Made by a program: the position numbers and the translations under genes. The notes beneath the pieces are model-generated. The model searched no databases. It was not told the DNA's origin and saw nothing but the letters and a program-made list of their open reading frames with translations. A stretch of 64,000 bases of DNA from Escarpia spicata (Eukaryota; Annelida; Polychaeta; Sabellida; Siboglinidae): contig OZ023212.1 in assembly GCA_963995525.1 (NCBI GenBank), positions 15,284,143-15,348,142 of the forward strand, in the 5' to 3' direction. Numbering within the stretch: position 1 is the first letter of the stretch; every line of letters begins with the position of its first letter. Below are positions 20,089 to 32,700 of the stretch, in pieces.

Positions 20089-21478
20089 CGATGTAACGCC
20101 TTAGTAAGTGGTCACATCTCTATGACCAAGAACCACTAGATGTAACGCCGTAGTCAGTGGTCACAATTCTATGACCAATAACCACTAGGTGTAACGCCTT
20201 AGTCAGTGGTAACATCTCTGCGACAAAGAATTACTAGATGTAACGCCTTAGTCAGTGGTCACATCTCTACGACCAAGAACCACTAGGTGTAACGTCTTAG
20301 TCTGTGGTCACAATTATACGACCAAGAACCACTAGGTGTAACGCCTTAGTCAGTGGTAACATCTCTGCGACAAAGAATTACTAGATTTAACGCCTTAGTC
20401 AGTGGTCACATCTCTACGACCAAGAACCACTAGTCAGTGGTTGCATCTCTACAACCAAGAATCACTAGGTGTAACACCTTAGTCAGTGGTCGCATCTCTA
20501 CAACCAAGAACCACTAGGTGTAACACCTTAGTGAGTGGTCGCATCTCTACAACCAAGAACCACTAGGTGTAACACCTTAGTCAGTTGTCATATCTCTACA
20601 ACCAAGAACCACTAGGTGTAAAGCCTAAGTCAATGGTCACAACTCGACAATCAAGAACCACTAGCTGTAAAGCCTAAGTCAATGGTCACAACTCGACAAT
20701 CAAGAACCACTAGGTGTAATGCCTTAGTCAATGGTCACAACTCGACAACCAAGAACCACTAGGTGTATCGCCTTAGTCAATGGTCACAACTCTACAACCA
20801 AGAACCACTAGGTGTATCGTCTTAGTCAATGGTCACAACTGTACAACCAAGAACCACTAGGTGTATCGCCTTAGTCAGTGGTCACAACTCTACAACCAAG
20901 AACCACTAGGTGTATCGCCTTAGTCAGTGGACACAACTCTACAACCAAGAACCACTAGGTGTATCGCCATAGTCAGTGGTCGCAACTATACAACCGAGAA
21001 CCACTAGGTGTATCGCCATAGTCAGTGGTCGCAACTCTACAACCAAGAACCACTAGGTGTATCGCCTTAGTCAGTGGTCACAACTGTACAACCAAGAACC
21101 ACTAGGTGTATCGCCTTAGTCAGTGGTCACAACTCTACAACCAAGAACCACTAGGTGTATCGCCTTAGTCAGTGGTCACAATTCTACAACCAAGAACCAC
21201 TAGGTGTATCGCCTTAGTCAATGGTCACAACTGTACAACCAATAACCACTAGGTGTATCGCCTTAGTCAGTGGTCACAACTATACAACCAAGAACCACTA
21301 GGTGTATCGCCTTAGTCAGTGGTCGCAACTCTACAACTAAGAACCACTAGGTATATCGCCTTAGTCAGTGGTCACAACTCTACAACCAAGAACCACTAGG
21401 TGTATCGCCTTAGTCAGTGGTCACAACTCTACAACCAAGAACCACTAGGTGTATCGCCTTAGTCAGTGGTCACAACTG
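20089..21478. repeat. 49-bp satellite array, about 28 units
   Basis: Head-to-tail 49-bp units of the form ACCACTAGGTGTATCGCCTT, AGTCAGTGGTCACAACTCTA, CAACCAAGA. Each unit carries the short inverted pair CCACT and AGTGG about 20 bases apart. Sequence type changes along the array: early units have GTAACGCC, then GTAACACC, then GTAAAGCC, and the last 15 or so GTATCGCC. One shortened unit lies near 20430, where CCACTAGTCAGTGG joins the inverted arms. No open frame runs through it. It is not a CRISPR: there are no unique spacers. Confidence 0.97.
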
Positions 21479-21744
21479 GAGAAAAATAGGAGCTGATAGT
21501 TTGGGTGCGACTCTCAACTCAGTCGACATCACGATGTTTTGGCGATTGTTGACGAGCTCAGCGAATACCTAGAATACCCCTAAAACACGAGAAACACTGA
21601 CTAGGCTCTCGGCCGCCGGCATCACAAAGCCAAGTATGCCACAGTCCGGTGTGTTTCCACAACTTGGCGGTTGAAACTACACTGGTATTGTCCGTCCATG
21701 TGGAGGACATTCTAGTGTGAATATGTACGTGTTTTCTTTCGATT

Positions 21745-22007
21745 TAAGTTTTAATCAGACAATGATAAAGATATGAATATATATATATATATTTATATGT
21801 TATATATATATATACCAATATATATATATATACCTATATATATATATCATATATATATATAGGTATATATATATATATATAGGTATATATATATAGGTAT
21901 ATATATATATATAAAGATATGAATATATATATATATATACCTACATATATATAGGTATATATGTATATATATATATTCATATGTTATCATTGTCTGATTA
22001 AAACTTA
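21745..22007. mobile_element. Fold-back element with AT-repeat core
   Basis: The left arm TAAGTTTTAATCAGACAATG (21745) is repeated in inverted orientation at the right end (CATTGTCTGATTAAAACTTA, 21988-22007). Both arms continue with ATAA-ATATGAATATATA; the core is TA repeats with TATAGGTATA motifs. The structure resembles that of 443-598 but the arms differ in sequence. Confidence 0.6.
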
Positions 22008-22714
22008 TATATATATATATTTATATATATATATATATATGTATATGTCATGTGACTTGTTTTCTAGATGGTCAATGCCATGGGTGTTGAAAGCTGTATT
22101 GAACTAGAACAAAATAAAGTGTTGTGATATATCCCAGCAACGGATCTGATTTATTGAATGGCAGAGTAGACCATGAGCCGTATAACAGTACACATCATAC
22201 TGGTTCGATACTCAATATATATCTCAAAATATTGCAGTATTTATGTAAGTTCAATACCATTTTAATTGTTTGCACTTTCATAATACGTTTTTGATATAAT
22301 ATTTAATATCGAAACAGCAATAAATTGGCACTCAATATATCAAAGTTGTGTGATATTTGCTAAAGCTTGATACTTGTAATATCATCGATGCATGGATATT
22401 TCGTGTATCGATCCAGCATTAGATCGACACTCGATATATCAATATATTGTGATATCTGAGAAAGTTTGATAGTTTGTTGAATCATGATATATTGAGTACC
22501 AGTGCAGCACTAGATTAACACTCAATATATCAATGTATTGTGATATCTGAGAAGGTTTGATAGTTTGTTGAATCATGATATATTGAGTACCAGTGCAGCA
22601 CTAGATTAACACTCAATATATCAATGTATTGTGATACCTGTGAAAGTTGACAACACTGACACTTTGAATTTGATATATATGTATATATAATAATTAGTCT
22701 CTAGAGATTAGAAC

Positions 22715-22885
22715 TAATAATGGAAGGACAAGTGGAAGGCAGAAGAAGCAGAGGAAGCCCTAGGAGACAATGGGGGAAGGACATAGAGGAATGGATGGGA
22801 GCCGACGTCTGGCGAGTGGGGAGACTGGCAAACGAAAGAGCTGTCTATAGACAATCCATCAAGGCTGCAACGCCCGGAAATGGAT
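22715..22885 (+). mobile_element. RTE-like LINE, extreme C-terminal fragment
   Basis: The plus frame reads EGQVEGRRSRGSPRRQWGKD, then IEEWMGADVWRVGRLANER. This matches the usual C-terminal signature of RTE-like LINE proteins (G-RSRG-PR--W-DDI--W-G------LA-DR). It is inserted into the 91-bp satellite and is only about 55 codons long. It is not the same family as 17510-18985, whose C-terminal block differs. Confidence 0.7.
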
Positions 22886-23234
22886 AAGCAAAGCCAAGAA
22901 TCGTAATATTTCGATGTATTGAATATTGATCTAGCGGTATATAAATACTCACTATATCAAAGCATTGTGAAACTTGTGGAAGATCGATACTGATACTTTG
23001 ATATATCACAATAGTTCGATACATCGAGTATCGATCCAGCACTAGATCACTACTCAATACAATATGATACTTGGGAAAGTATAGTGCTGATACTTTAATT
23101 TATATATTTTGATATACTATTACATATACGTACTTCATCTTTCTAATACCATGATACTCAATACAATAGTGAGTATCGAACCACATCACTAAATCAACAT
23201 CAAATGTATTTACTAAATAGTCACGACACTTTGA

Positions 23235-23745
23235 CACCGATAATGAATGACAATGACAATGAATATAGTTTATTTTGGTCAATGCGTACAGGAACCAATA
23301 GCAAAACAATACACATCGGAAAGTATATATTGAGACATAATATATGTACATCAACGTGAATACATTTATGGTGTAATTTGTTAACATGTATAAGGTGAAT
23401 AATGACATCTTACATGTAAGAAGAGATGGACAAAAATCAGACAGGTTTAAACAAACTCAAAATAAAAGTAGATTTTAAATGTAATTTTATTTAGCTCGAC
23501 TGTAGACATGTGCCTAATTTGGCAAGTTGAATTGTACTTTGAAATTTAATAGTTTTTGTATATTCACTGAAGCCTTTGAGAGAGTGGGTTTGGATTTTGT
23601 CCGTGATTAGGTTGGGAGTATCATTATATACACGAGCGATGCCATGTCTGATGCTTTTATCTGCAACGTCACTGTTGATATTTTCGGTGTGGATACATTC
23701 CTGACTTCCGGTACGATATGTGTGTACGCCTGAATTACGTCTTTG
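23235..23745 (-). mobile_element. LINE 3' end inserted in satellite
   Basis: The minus strand reads RHGIARVYNDTPNLITDKI then THSLKGFSEYTKT, which resembles the final segment of a LINE reverse transcriptase protein. A 3' untranslated region with ACCAAAATAAACTATATTC and a CATTGT/CATT-type tail at 23240-23265 follows. Family assignment rests on the general form of the C-terminus and tail. The lineage cannot be fixed. Confidence 0.5.
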
Positions 23746-23950
23746 TGTTATCGAATTATATGATACTTGGATATATCGGATATCGAACTTGCATTAATGT
23801 GACACTCAGTATAATATTGTTGTTGTACACAAATTTGTGAAAGTTCATTATACTGCTTGGCAGAGGTACACCGCTAGATCAACATTTCATGTATTGATGT
23901 GTCACGATACTTGCACAAGTTACATACTGCATTGCTAAGGTAAATACAAA

Positions 23951-24081
23951 TTTTCAATTTGGTTATACTTGTTGGGAATATTGAATGTCAATCCAGTACT
24001 AAATCAACACTATATGAATAAGTGTTGATTTAGTGCTGGATTGACACTCAATATTCCAAACAATTATAACCAAATTGAAAA
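23951..24081. repeat. Long hairpin: 61-bp arms, 9-base loop
   Basis: Left arm 23951-24011 and right arm 24021-24081 are reverse complements with only a few mismatches (for example TATACTTGTTGGG against TATAATTGTTTGG) and the loop is ATATGAATA. The arm contains satellite-like ATATTGA-TGTCAATCCAG. An AT run (24088-24118) follows. Confidence 0.9.
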
Positions 24082-24670
24082 TGTGTATATATATATTATA
24101 TATATATATATATATATTAAAGTAATGTTACGTTAGTTAAAGTTTGATACCGATAGTTCATAGAATGTTGATGACATATTAGGTATCGAACAGCAATATA
24201 TCAACAATCAATATATCGATCTGATTCTTTGTGCTGTCGCGATACTTTGGTACAGCAACTTTTAAAACAGCTCTAAATTAGACTTTCAATATATCAAAGT
24301 ATTGTAATATTGAAAGTTCAATTCCGATATTTTGTGGTGTCACGATTCTCCGATATTATTGTTCCGATATATTGTATTTCAAACCAGCACTAGGTTGACA
24401 CTTGATATATCAAAGAAACAGCAATTTGTATGAACATTCTATACTGACATTTTCTCTACAGTGTCACGATACTTTGATATTGAATCAGCACTCAATATAG
24501 AAATGTAGATTGTACAATAGTGTACATTAGAAATGGTTCAATAATCAATATATCACAGTAGGCTTCGATCAAAGTATCGTTATACATGTGTCAGTTAGAT
24601 ACCAATACTTTGTAGTATCACGATACTTCGATATAATATTGAGCATCGAACTCGATATATCAAAATATTA

Positions 24671-26972
24671 ATATATATTTTTTTGTATTACTGTATTACT
24701 ACTTTATTGTAATTACCTTTAGTTTTTCCATTTTATAATATAATTGCTGTAATTATAATGCCTTTATTATTAGGTAATAAACTATTGTCATTATGCTGTT
24801 ATCATAATAATGGCAATTAATTATAACACTGCCAATAACCCACATTTAATTTGTCTCTGAAAATTAAGTTTTCAAAAGTCCTGCCTACTACCTCTAAATG
24901 TTTTTTGTAAGTAAGAATTACATAGTAGTAATGTTTTCTTCAATATATGTCAATGGTCAAATTAAGACGTGCATGGGGATGTCTGAAAACAAATTAGACG
25001 TTTGACGCTTAAACATAATTTTGGTATCGCCTAGGGTGTTAATATTCAACCTTGTCGATGTTATATCGTAAAACTTCTCCTTTTTAATCGAGTGTTGCGA
25101 GTTACTCATTATCGTAACATTTTCGTAAGCTGTGCATCAAAAAATATCAATTTAATTTCTTCTTCTTCCATGTTTGTTTTTCATTTCTTCTTTCGACGCC
25201 CGTAAAGCAATGTCGGTATCCATGGTTACTATAGCAAGTGATTGACAGTTGTAATAAATTGGCCAATTGTGCATACGCAGTGCAAGGAATCCCTGCATCA
25301 AAACGTGAAACAGGACATCATAAACGTTATCTCCCGGCATGCGAGCGCTAAGAGGCCTGGCCGATAGACTAACTAGTCAGTGATGATCTTCGCGCTAAGT
25401 TTGCTTCATGCATCGCGATTGAATCGCTTACTAGACTATAGCCCAGTTAGTCTAGGCGGTGTCTATGCTTGTCTAGACACATGCATCTGACCCCTGAATT
25501 GCGTAGAACATGGATAGGTGCAATATATGATATTTTGTAGTTGTTTGTTTAATTTACTTTGTATATTTTGTTATGTACTTTGATGTATTAAATAAATGTT
25601 TATTATTATTAGTAGTAGTAGTAACGCATCCCGAACGGTCATTTCTAGTCGAAAGTTTTTTGATCATATTTCCGTACATCTTTTCTAGGTCAACTCGAAT
25701 ACGTCAACAATGCCCAAAGATGAATTTACTTTAAATGGGATTTAAATTGATGGCTGATATACATTCCGCTTTATGATGGGGTTTCCATGTGGGCCGGGAT
25801 TGTATACAAGAGTATCGCAATGCAATCTATAACTTTACTGTCAAGCAGTTACGTCACGATATCAGCTGTTGTCTTGTCATTGCGTCACATTCATCTGCGC
25901 TGTCACGCCTATGTTCACGCTTGTCTTTTTTGCCACGTGGTCTGATTCGAGCATTATTAATTTTCGTAGTCAACAGCAGTAGGTCTGCATTGTTGTTTTA
26001 CAATTAGAAAACAAAACCGTATTGTATTTCTACATGCTCAGAATGTCTTGCTGTTGTTATATACATTTAATAAGTGTTTGTGGTACTTCTATCGCAGCCT
26101 GCCTCTGGTAATGGGCTTGCTGTTGCACGTTTATGATTCCAGACACGCTCTGGATAGCACTGACGTCGTCTTGCAGCGCTGTGTCAGTGTTTTCCATAAA
26201 TTGCCAACGAAGACCTCACCCAGGCGTCGTGTGCCAGTTTGCTTACCACCGGACTGGTTCTATGTTGACATCGACAGCAAGTATTTAATAAGTTTGTAGT
26301 AAGATGTTTATGTCGTCAAATGCGAAGCATACAAAACCATCGGTGCACATTTGGTGATCTGTTAATGACGGGTGGCTTATTAATACGTTGGTTATCTATT
26401 GGAGTTAGTTTGTCAGCCTTGTATGTTCACAAGGCGACCTTCTGGTTATTATAATATTACTCGAACACGGTACTTATCAATCAACACAAATTTTCTTTCC
26501 CACGCTACGGAATGACACATCGCGGCACGTTGCTGAGATAGTATTGGCAACAGGCCAATAAGCAACATTTTCTGAATAGTAAAATAGCTTGATACCTTGA
26601 AATATCGTAGGTATTTCAATTTCTCAAGTTTCGTTACAACTGTCAAAGATGTCTCCTCAATTCGATCTTTTCACTTTCTCGATACATATTATGTTTTGAA
26701 AAAGAAATACCTATATTATATCTACTACAATAGGCTAGATCTTTTTTTTAAACGGTTGGAATGTAATTATCGTGAAACCACTGCCAAACAAATTATTAAC
26801 TTTTTTGATGATGAACCGAACATTCTATTGAAGTGAAATTCTTGAAATGGTAATTGTCAGGTGAACGCGCGAAACGAGCGTGCGCGTTTTTCTGGGTTAA
26901 TATTATTTGATTTTGTTGCTATTGCAAAACAAGTGACATACAAGTATAATGGATGGAATATGCACATACGTG
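24671..26972. other. Gene-free AT-rich stretch
   Basis: No supportable gene. Open frames (25152-25340, 25789-26007, 26048-26299, 26449-26836) are short, unrecognised and partly overlapping on opposite strands. Short simple repeats (TTATTATTAGTAGTAGTAG at about 25602) are present. Confidence 0.4.
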
Positions 26973-27125
26973 CACGCGCACGCACACACACACACACGCA
27001 CGCACGAACGCACGCACGCACGCACACACGCACACACGCACACACGCACACACGCACACACGCACACACGCACACACGCACACACGCACACACGCACACA
27101 CGCACACACGCACACACGCACACAC
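26973..27125. repeat. (CACACG)n microsatellite
   Basis: An interrupted ACGCAC start is followed by about 17 near-perfect CACACG hexamers, alternating purine-pyrimidine throughout. His/Thr/Arg-rich and Cys/Val-rich frames on both strands are by-products. Confidence 0.97.
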
Positions 27126-29585
27126 ATGATCCAGGACAGACAATGTACCGATCCTGGATGTCGGAGCCTTTTCAGGCCTCTGCAAGATATTGGCAGCTGT
27201 TCGCATCTCATATTGTCGTGTGATGATGCATCGGTCTCTCTTGTCATAATCTGCCCGGCCAGTTAATAAGTTCACATATATCAAATTAAGCATTAATATA
27301 TACGATGTGCCCTCGCTTCTCCCGCCTACTCGAGATACTAACCGAATATTACTTTGCCATGAAGAATGAAGACAGGACTGCATCGTAACGTGCCCAAATC
27401 AAGAGTGACTAAAGGAGTCAAGCGATTTCTAAAATAGAGACGTGACGCAACATCTAGTGTACGATTTCAGAGAGTAAAGACAAAGGTATTAATAATACAT
27501 CAAATACCGTACGCATAGTGCGTAGAAGATTGTTAAATCTAACTAGACAAATAAGTGGCATCTGGACAGTTAATAGCCTGTTTATGTTGTAACTGCAGAT
27601 ATTGAACATGATTGGGCTTGATCGTTCTCAGCTGGATTATATCATTAACCTTCTGGTTATATATAGGACGGCCAATATTAGACTGATTCCACTTAAAATA
27701 GTTATTGTATATATGGTCTAATGCGTTTTTGTCATTTCTATTTTTTTGTTATGTGTGAGTGTGTTTGTTTGTGTGCGTGTTCATGTGTCCCTACGCGTGT
27801 GCGTGTGTGCATTGTGTGTGCATTGTATGCGTGTCGTGTGCGTGTGTGCATTGTTTTGTGCAGTTTGCGTGCACTGCGTGTATCGCATTGTGTTGCGTCA
27901 ACATAGGATCTCTACAGATAACATATATCTTGCAAATTATCCATTGATTATCAACTATTTCAATTAAACGGGCGACTAGAATTTTACGTTCGCTTTTGAA
28001 GAATAAAATGTATTTGCAATTTGCTATTAGCAATTTGCGAACGCATTTCAATGACGTTGACCATCATTTGCATTTTACATATAATGGCACAATTATGATT
28101 ATGAATGCATGATTAAGATTAATTGTATTAAACGGATACATGTACATGATAGAGTAAAGGAATATGTTCCGTTTGGAAATAGATCGTCCGAACAAACGGA
28201 GTTCTACGCTGACACCAGCATATAGCACAATGGAGTATCTTACAGGACACTGAATGGACTAACAACACTCGAACATATAATACACTGCGACCAACGACCA
28301 GGCAGATGTCAAAACAAACGAATGCTTATCCGACGTCTTGGAATAATCTCGCCTAAATTACTCCGAGACGCTAAATTACTCCTAGTAATAATTCTAATTT
28401 CCCCAGGAGATTTGACACCCTGTAATGCTGCTATTTCTAGGCACCAATACGGGACCAACTGAAAGGGGACTAACATTAAATAACTCGAATGACTGATAAA
28501 ATGGATGACTTATTGCGTTTCCATTGTATAGTTTCACTACAATGAATACCACGAACTTGTGGGCAAAAATAGACTGAGAATTTCGGACAATGTACATATT
28601 TGTCTGAGGAGGCATGTCATTAAACGCACTCATGTCTGCGATACGACGCGATGAACTACGCTGCACTTGGAGGTACCGTAATGATGTTTCCCGGGTGAAA
28701 AGAACGAGCAGTAAAGAGACAACGCTTGAGTTGATTACGTAATAAACTTAAACGGTTACTGGATTTCGACATTTCACACCTGAAAAAATTGTCGTCAAAT
28801 CGAGCTGACTTGTTTATTGTGTTATAAAGCACGCATACTGACTTTCACTAGCTGATTGGACCTGTTGGTGTGCCAAAATATGTAGAAAAGATGTTGGTTA
28901 TTTTATTTCTTCTTTTCCAATTTATGTATTTATGAACATACCAAATATAAGTGATACTACGAGGCTAATTACCAAATATAACGATCAAAGTGGATTATTC
29001 CGACCATCTAAACACATGTCCACACTTTGGTAAACCGAAGGCCAATATTACCATTATAAACTACCCACACACTTCGTATTTGGAGATCAAAGAACTGGTT
29101 TCGTGATTACCTAAACCATTTGAGGAGCAGTTTTTCTGCGTGTTGCATGGCTTCTGCCCATGCCGGACTGACCGGCACATATTGACTATCTGCTCTCCAT
29201 CGACAACTCACTCGGCCCCACGCGCGCATCCTTCGCGCTCTTCACCGCTGCTTAATAATTTACGGTTATTAGTCCATTTTCCCACGCTAATTGTTTTACT
29301 CGAAATACCATTTCCTAAAGTCCAACAAAAGCTGTATTCTCGTTACACGTAATGAGTGCTGGAAAGTCGCAACCGCTCAGTGAGCCTGTCAATCAAACGC
29401 CCATCACGCTGTCGGACTATCATCACCACGACGGCTATTTGTTAGGCAATGTCCGGGCAAAGAAGACAACGTGGCAGCATATTGTCTCGGCGCTGTAATC
29501 ATATTCCTTGGAGTTGTATTTAATTCCTCAAACTACATTTCTTTTTATCACTGACTTCCATATCATACCATACGAAGGACACACT
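27126..29585. other. Gene-free stretch with a GT-rich patch
   Basis: A GTGTGCATTGTGTGTG-type patch lies at about 27755-27890. The 90-codon minus frame at 28394-28666 is unrecognised. TLEHIIHCDQRPGRCQNKR, readable on the plus strand at about 28259-28320, faintly resembles a LINE RNase-H tail but is too short to call. Confidence 0.35.
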
Positions 29586-29795
29586 CATGCACGCACGCAC
29601 GCACGCACGCACGTACGCACGCACGCACGCACGCACGCACACTTACGCACGCACGCGCGCACGAACGCGCCCACACAGGTGCACACACGCGGATAAACAC
29701 ACGCCTGCACGCACGACACGCACGCACGCACTCACATATATACACACATGCACACGCACACATACACACACATATACACACTCACAAGCATGACA
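29586..29795. repeat. (ACGC/ACAC)n microsatellite
   Basis: ACGCACGC runs grade into ACACAC with TATACACAC; alternating purine-pyrimidine through most of its length. Open frames on both strands are artefacts. Confidence 0.95.
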
Positions 29796-30149
29796 AACAG
29801 TATTGGATGTTCTAAAGAGTTCTTGAGTGTTTACGTCACAACGCCAACAATTCTTTGTACATTTTTAAAATGCTACTTGCCAATAAACCGTATAGTACGT
29901 TGAAGTACTAATTTATCATTTACTAAAACTGTAAATTCTCAAAAAGTTAATCAAAAACATTTACCGAAATAAAAATAACCCTTGTTACTGTAAAACAAAT
30001 TTTATATAACAATTGGCCAGCCAAATGCATTACATAACACAAGTGCGTCATTGCGTTGGCGAATTCAACGTACTAGCATTCGGTATCTTCCTTTGACCGT
30101 CATTAGTACAATTCTGTTTAGAATCAGCTGCCCGCTGTCACCAGCTAAT

Positions 30150-31330
30150 TCCGACCACACATGTCTTCATTGTTCCGTTTATGACCTTAACAATTGCCGC
30201 CCTATCTCTAATCTTAGTTTTCTAATGAAGAAGGTTGTTACAAATCGATTCCATGAACACATTTATTTACAACATTTATTAAATGATTTATAATCTGCAT
30301 ATAAGCGATTTCATTCAACTGAGACTTCTCTTCTTAAAATACACAATGACATTGTATGCAATATGGATAATAGCAAATTGACTGCTCTCACCTTGCTAGA
30401 TCTATCAGCTGCTTTTGATACAATAGATCACAACATTCTTTTACATCGCCTTCATAGACATTTTGGTATATCTGGCACGGATCTTCAGTGATTTAGTTCA
30501 TATTTTTCAGACCGATACCAAAGCATTAACATATCTAGCTCACTACCTTGTCCAGAACATCTTCCATTTTCTGTCATTGGCCCTGTTCTGTTTAGTTTAT
30601 ACACTACATCCCTTAGTCGAGTAATAACTAATCATAATATAAATCACCACTTGAATGCTAACGACACACATGTGTATATATTTCTTTCACCAAGTGATGC
30701 ACATACATCTCCATCAACTTTAAATGCCTGTCTCACTGACATCTTGCTGTGGATGGAAGCAAGTGAATTGAAGCTAAATCCAAATAAAATTGGTCTAATT
30801 ATTATTGGCACAAAACAACAACTACTTTCCAGTTAAATTGCTTGGTAATTATACACCACCATCAGATACTGTTCGTAATCTGGGTGTTATCTTTCACAGT
30901 GATTTCAGCTTTCACCACAACATTTCTCAAGTATGTAAATCCTGTTTCTACCATATAGTGACTTCCGCCGAATTAGGCGTCATTTGTCTTTATCTACTGC
31001 TAAAACAATATCAGTATCTCTAATTAGCAGTCGCCTTGACTACTACAACTCACTCCTAGACAATATTGCTAAAAGGACTTAGCTAAACTCCAACGTGTAC
31101 AGAATTGCTTAGCACGTGTAGTACTAAAAGCAGAAGAATCTCAAATCATCTGTTTCACAACGGCTTTTTGTTCCGAAAAACAAGCTTAATATCGGCAAAC
31201 GTGATTTTGTATGTAGCTGCACCCAAAATCTGGAATCAGTTCCCTATCGCTTTAAAATCGTCTGAGACTATAGATACCTTTCGTAAAATCTGAAGACTTA
31301 TTTATTTGAAATTGCATTCCCATCCTAACC
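30150..31330 (+). mobile_element. L2-like LINE relic, reverse transcriptase
   Basis: Plus-strand frames with stops and shifts read, in order: NNCRPISNLSFL, KRFHSTETSLLKIHND, ALTLLDLSAAFDTIDHNILL, HFGISGTDLQ, IGPVLFSLYT, then a lost polymerase box (HHLNANDTHVY in place of the usual YADDTQ), DILLWMEASELKLNPNK, NLGVIFHSDF, SSRLDYYNSLL-like sequence, APKIWNQFP and FRK. This order and wording are those of the L2 group. Several stops show it is dead; the endonuclease part is absent. Confidence 0.8.
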
Positions 31331-31669
31331 TTGTTCTAATGACGACTCTTGCTTGTCTCTGTTAACGATTTAGCCCAAAGATTCTTGTACCTACCCCTGG
31401 GTGTCGACCGAGTAGTGCCATTTCGTTTGTACAAATAGTTATTTAGTGTTGATTACATCGTCGAACAAAATTAAGAAAGTATTTCCGACAGGATCGGCGA
31501 AACTGGCATAAATAGCTACCCTTGTTTAAATTAGTAATACTAACAGTAATGATGATAATAATGATTTGAAGGAGCTCATTAAATTGTCTTCATCCGTTTT
31601 AATAGGTCGTGAATCGAGTTTAATCTTTCAGATCAATGACGTAAGACTTTCAAAACAGTCTTTAATATT

Positions 31670-32225
31670 TTTTGTAATAGTAATAACAAAATATTTTATT
31701 TAATATAGCGCCAGATCCAATTATAAATTGTTCGTGGCGCTTTACAACATGTAGAATCCAGATAGAGGTAATAAGGATGGCTAAATAAACATGCATTTTC
31801 TTTTTAAAAAATGAGAGACTAAACTATGCCACATTGGACAAGAACGAGAGTCGAAAAAAAGAGTATTTCAGCGTGCCTTGAAAGTAGAGAGACAATCATA
31901 CGTTTTAAAGTCATTAGGCAGTGTTCCACAAAGTCGCCGCGGCGACCGCAAACGGTCTGTCGCCAGCTTTGACATGAGTCCGCAAGACCGTTAAAATGTT
32001 ATTGTTGGCAGAGCACAGGGCTCTTGTTGGTTTGTATGGGCATACAAGGTCGCATAAATATTTCGGGGCATCGTCATGCACAGCTTTATGAGTAAACACT
32101 AACAGCTTAAAGTCGATTTTGTGTGCTACAGGCAACCAGTGAAGTATGCACAACAAAGGCATGGCGCTGTCACTCCGTGGGCGGCGTAGGATCAACCTAG
32201 CAGCAGAGTTTACAAATCTCCGAAA
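31670..32225 (-). mobile_element. L2-like LINE, 3' end with structured tail
   Basis: The minus strand reads FVNSAARLILRRPRSDSAM, then LCILHWLPVAHKIDFKLLVF, KYLCDLVCPY, GDRPFAVAAATLWNTA and LPNDFKTYDCLSTFKARLK, the standard end of an L2-type protein. The 3' untranslated region ends TAAAGCGCCACGAAC, then GGCGCTATATTAAATAAA, a tail with a GCGC stem like that of the SINE. It converges with the plus-strand L2 relic at 30150-31330 but differs in sequence, so it is a separate insertion. Confidence 0.8.
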
Positions 32226-32329
32226 TTTTGTCTCCGCAGCAATTTACGCAGCATTACTTTGGTTCCAGATTGAGTCGGAAAAGCTTTGCTCGGCGCACAC
32301 GTAAAGTACTACAAGCTTTGTCTAACCAT

Positions 32330-32700
32330 GCTAGTTCTGCACGTGCGGGCGTTGCCTGTGGCATTTAACGAAGCAACTTTGTCAATTCGGTCAACAGGAA
32401 CAGCAGGGGACTCAAAAGCCTGCTGTGTTGAGGTATGAGAGCCGAATCGGTTATCGGAGTCACACGTGATCGAATGCGAACTAAACGACCTCGGATGATC
32501 ACCGCAAGGCAAAACTGCCATATTCGTCGCATGTATCTGGCGGGAAGGTTTCATAACAGCAATGAGACGACCAGGAGCATCACGTGCGACATACAAACGC
32601 TTATTGACCGATCCAACGGCGTGCCACCGACCTACCGATAAATACCGTTAAATGGACCCTGGAATAACTGGGCCTGAACGTGCATTGCGCTTGCATCCCG
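32330..32700 (+). mobile_element. Probable Tc1-like transposase fragment
   Basis: The plus frame reads VTRDRMRTKRPRMITARQN then CHIRRMYLAGRFHNSNETTR. In Tc1 transposases the N-terminal helix-turn-helix region commonly reads DR-RSGRPR-TT--QD--I---HLR-RF--A--TAR-I. Upstream sequence (RSNFVNSVNRNSRGL) could be the preceding helix. The catalytic domain is not recognisable. The call depends on this short similarity. Confidence 0.5.

Larger units (their letters stand above)
22200..24670. repeat. Degenerate ~91-bp AT-rich satellite with insertions
   Basis: Recurring phrases CACTAGATTAACACTCAATA, TATCAATGTATTGTGATATC and TTGATATATTGAGTAC-type sequence repeat. The clearest neighbours (about 22470-22650) are 91 bp apart. 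Elsewhere units are strongly diverged but ACTCAATATATCAA and CGATACTTTGATAT keep returning to 24670. LINE fragments at 22715-22885 and 23235-23745 and a hairpin at 23951-24081 interrupt the array. Confidence 0.7.

Noticed and set aside
20089..21478. CRISPR array
   Set aside because: Units are contiguous with no unique spacers, and the context is clearly animal nuclear DNA.
28259..28320. LINE RNase-H tail (TLEHIIHCDQRPGRCQ)
   Set aside because: Too short and without neighbouring motifs.
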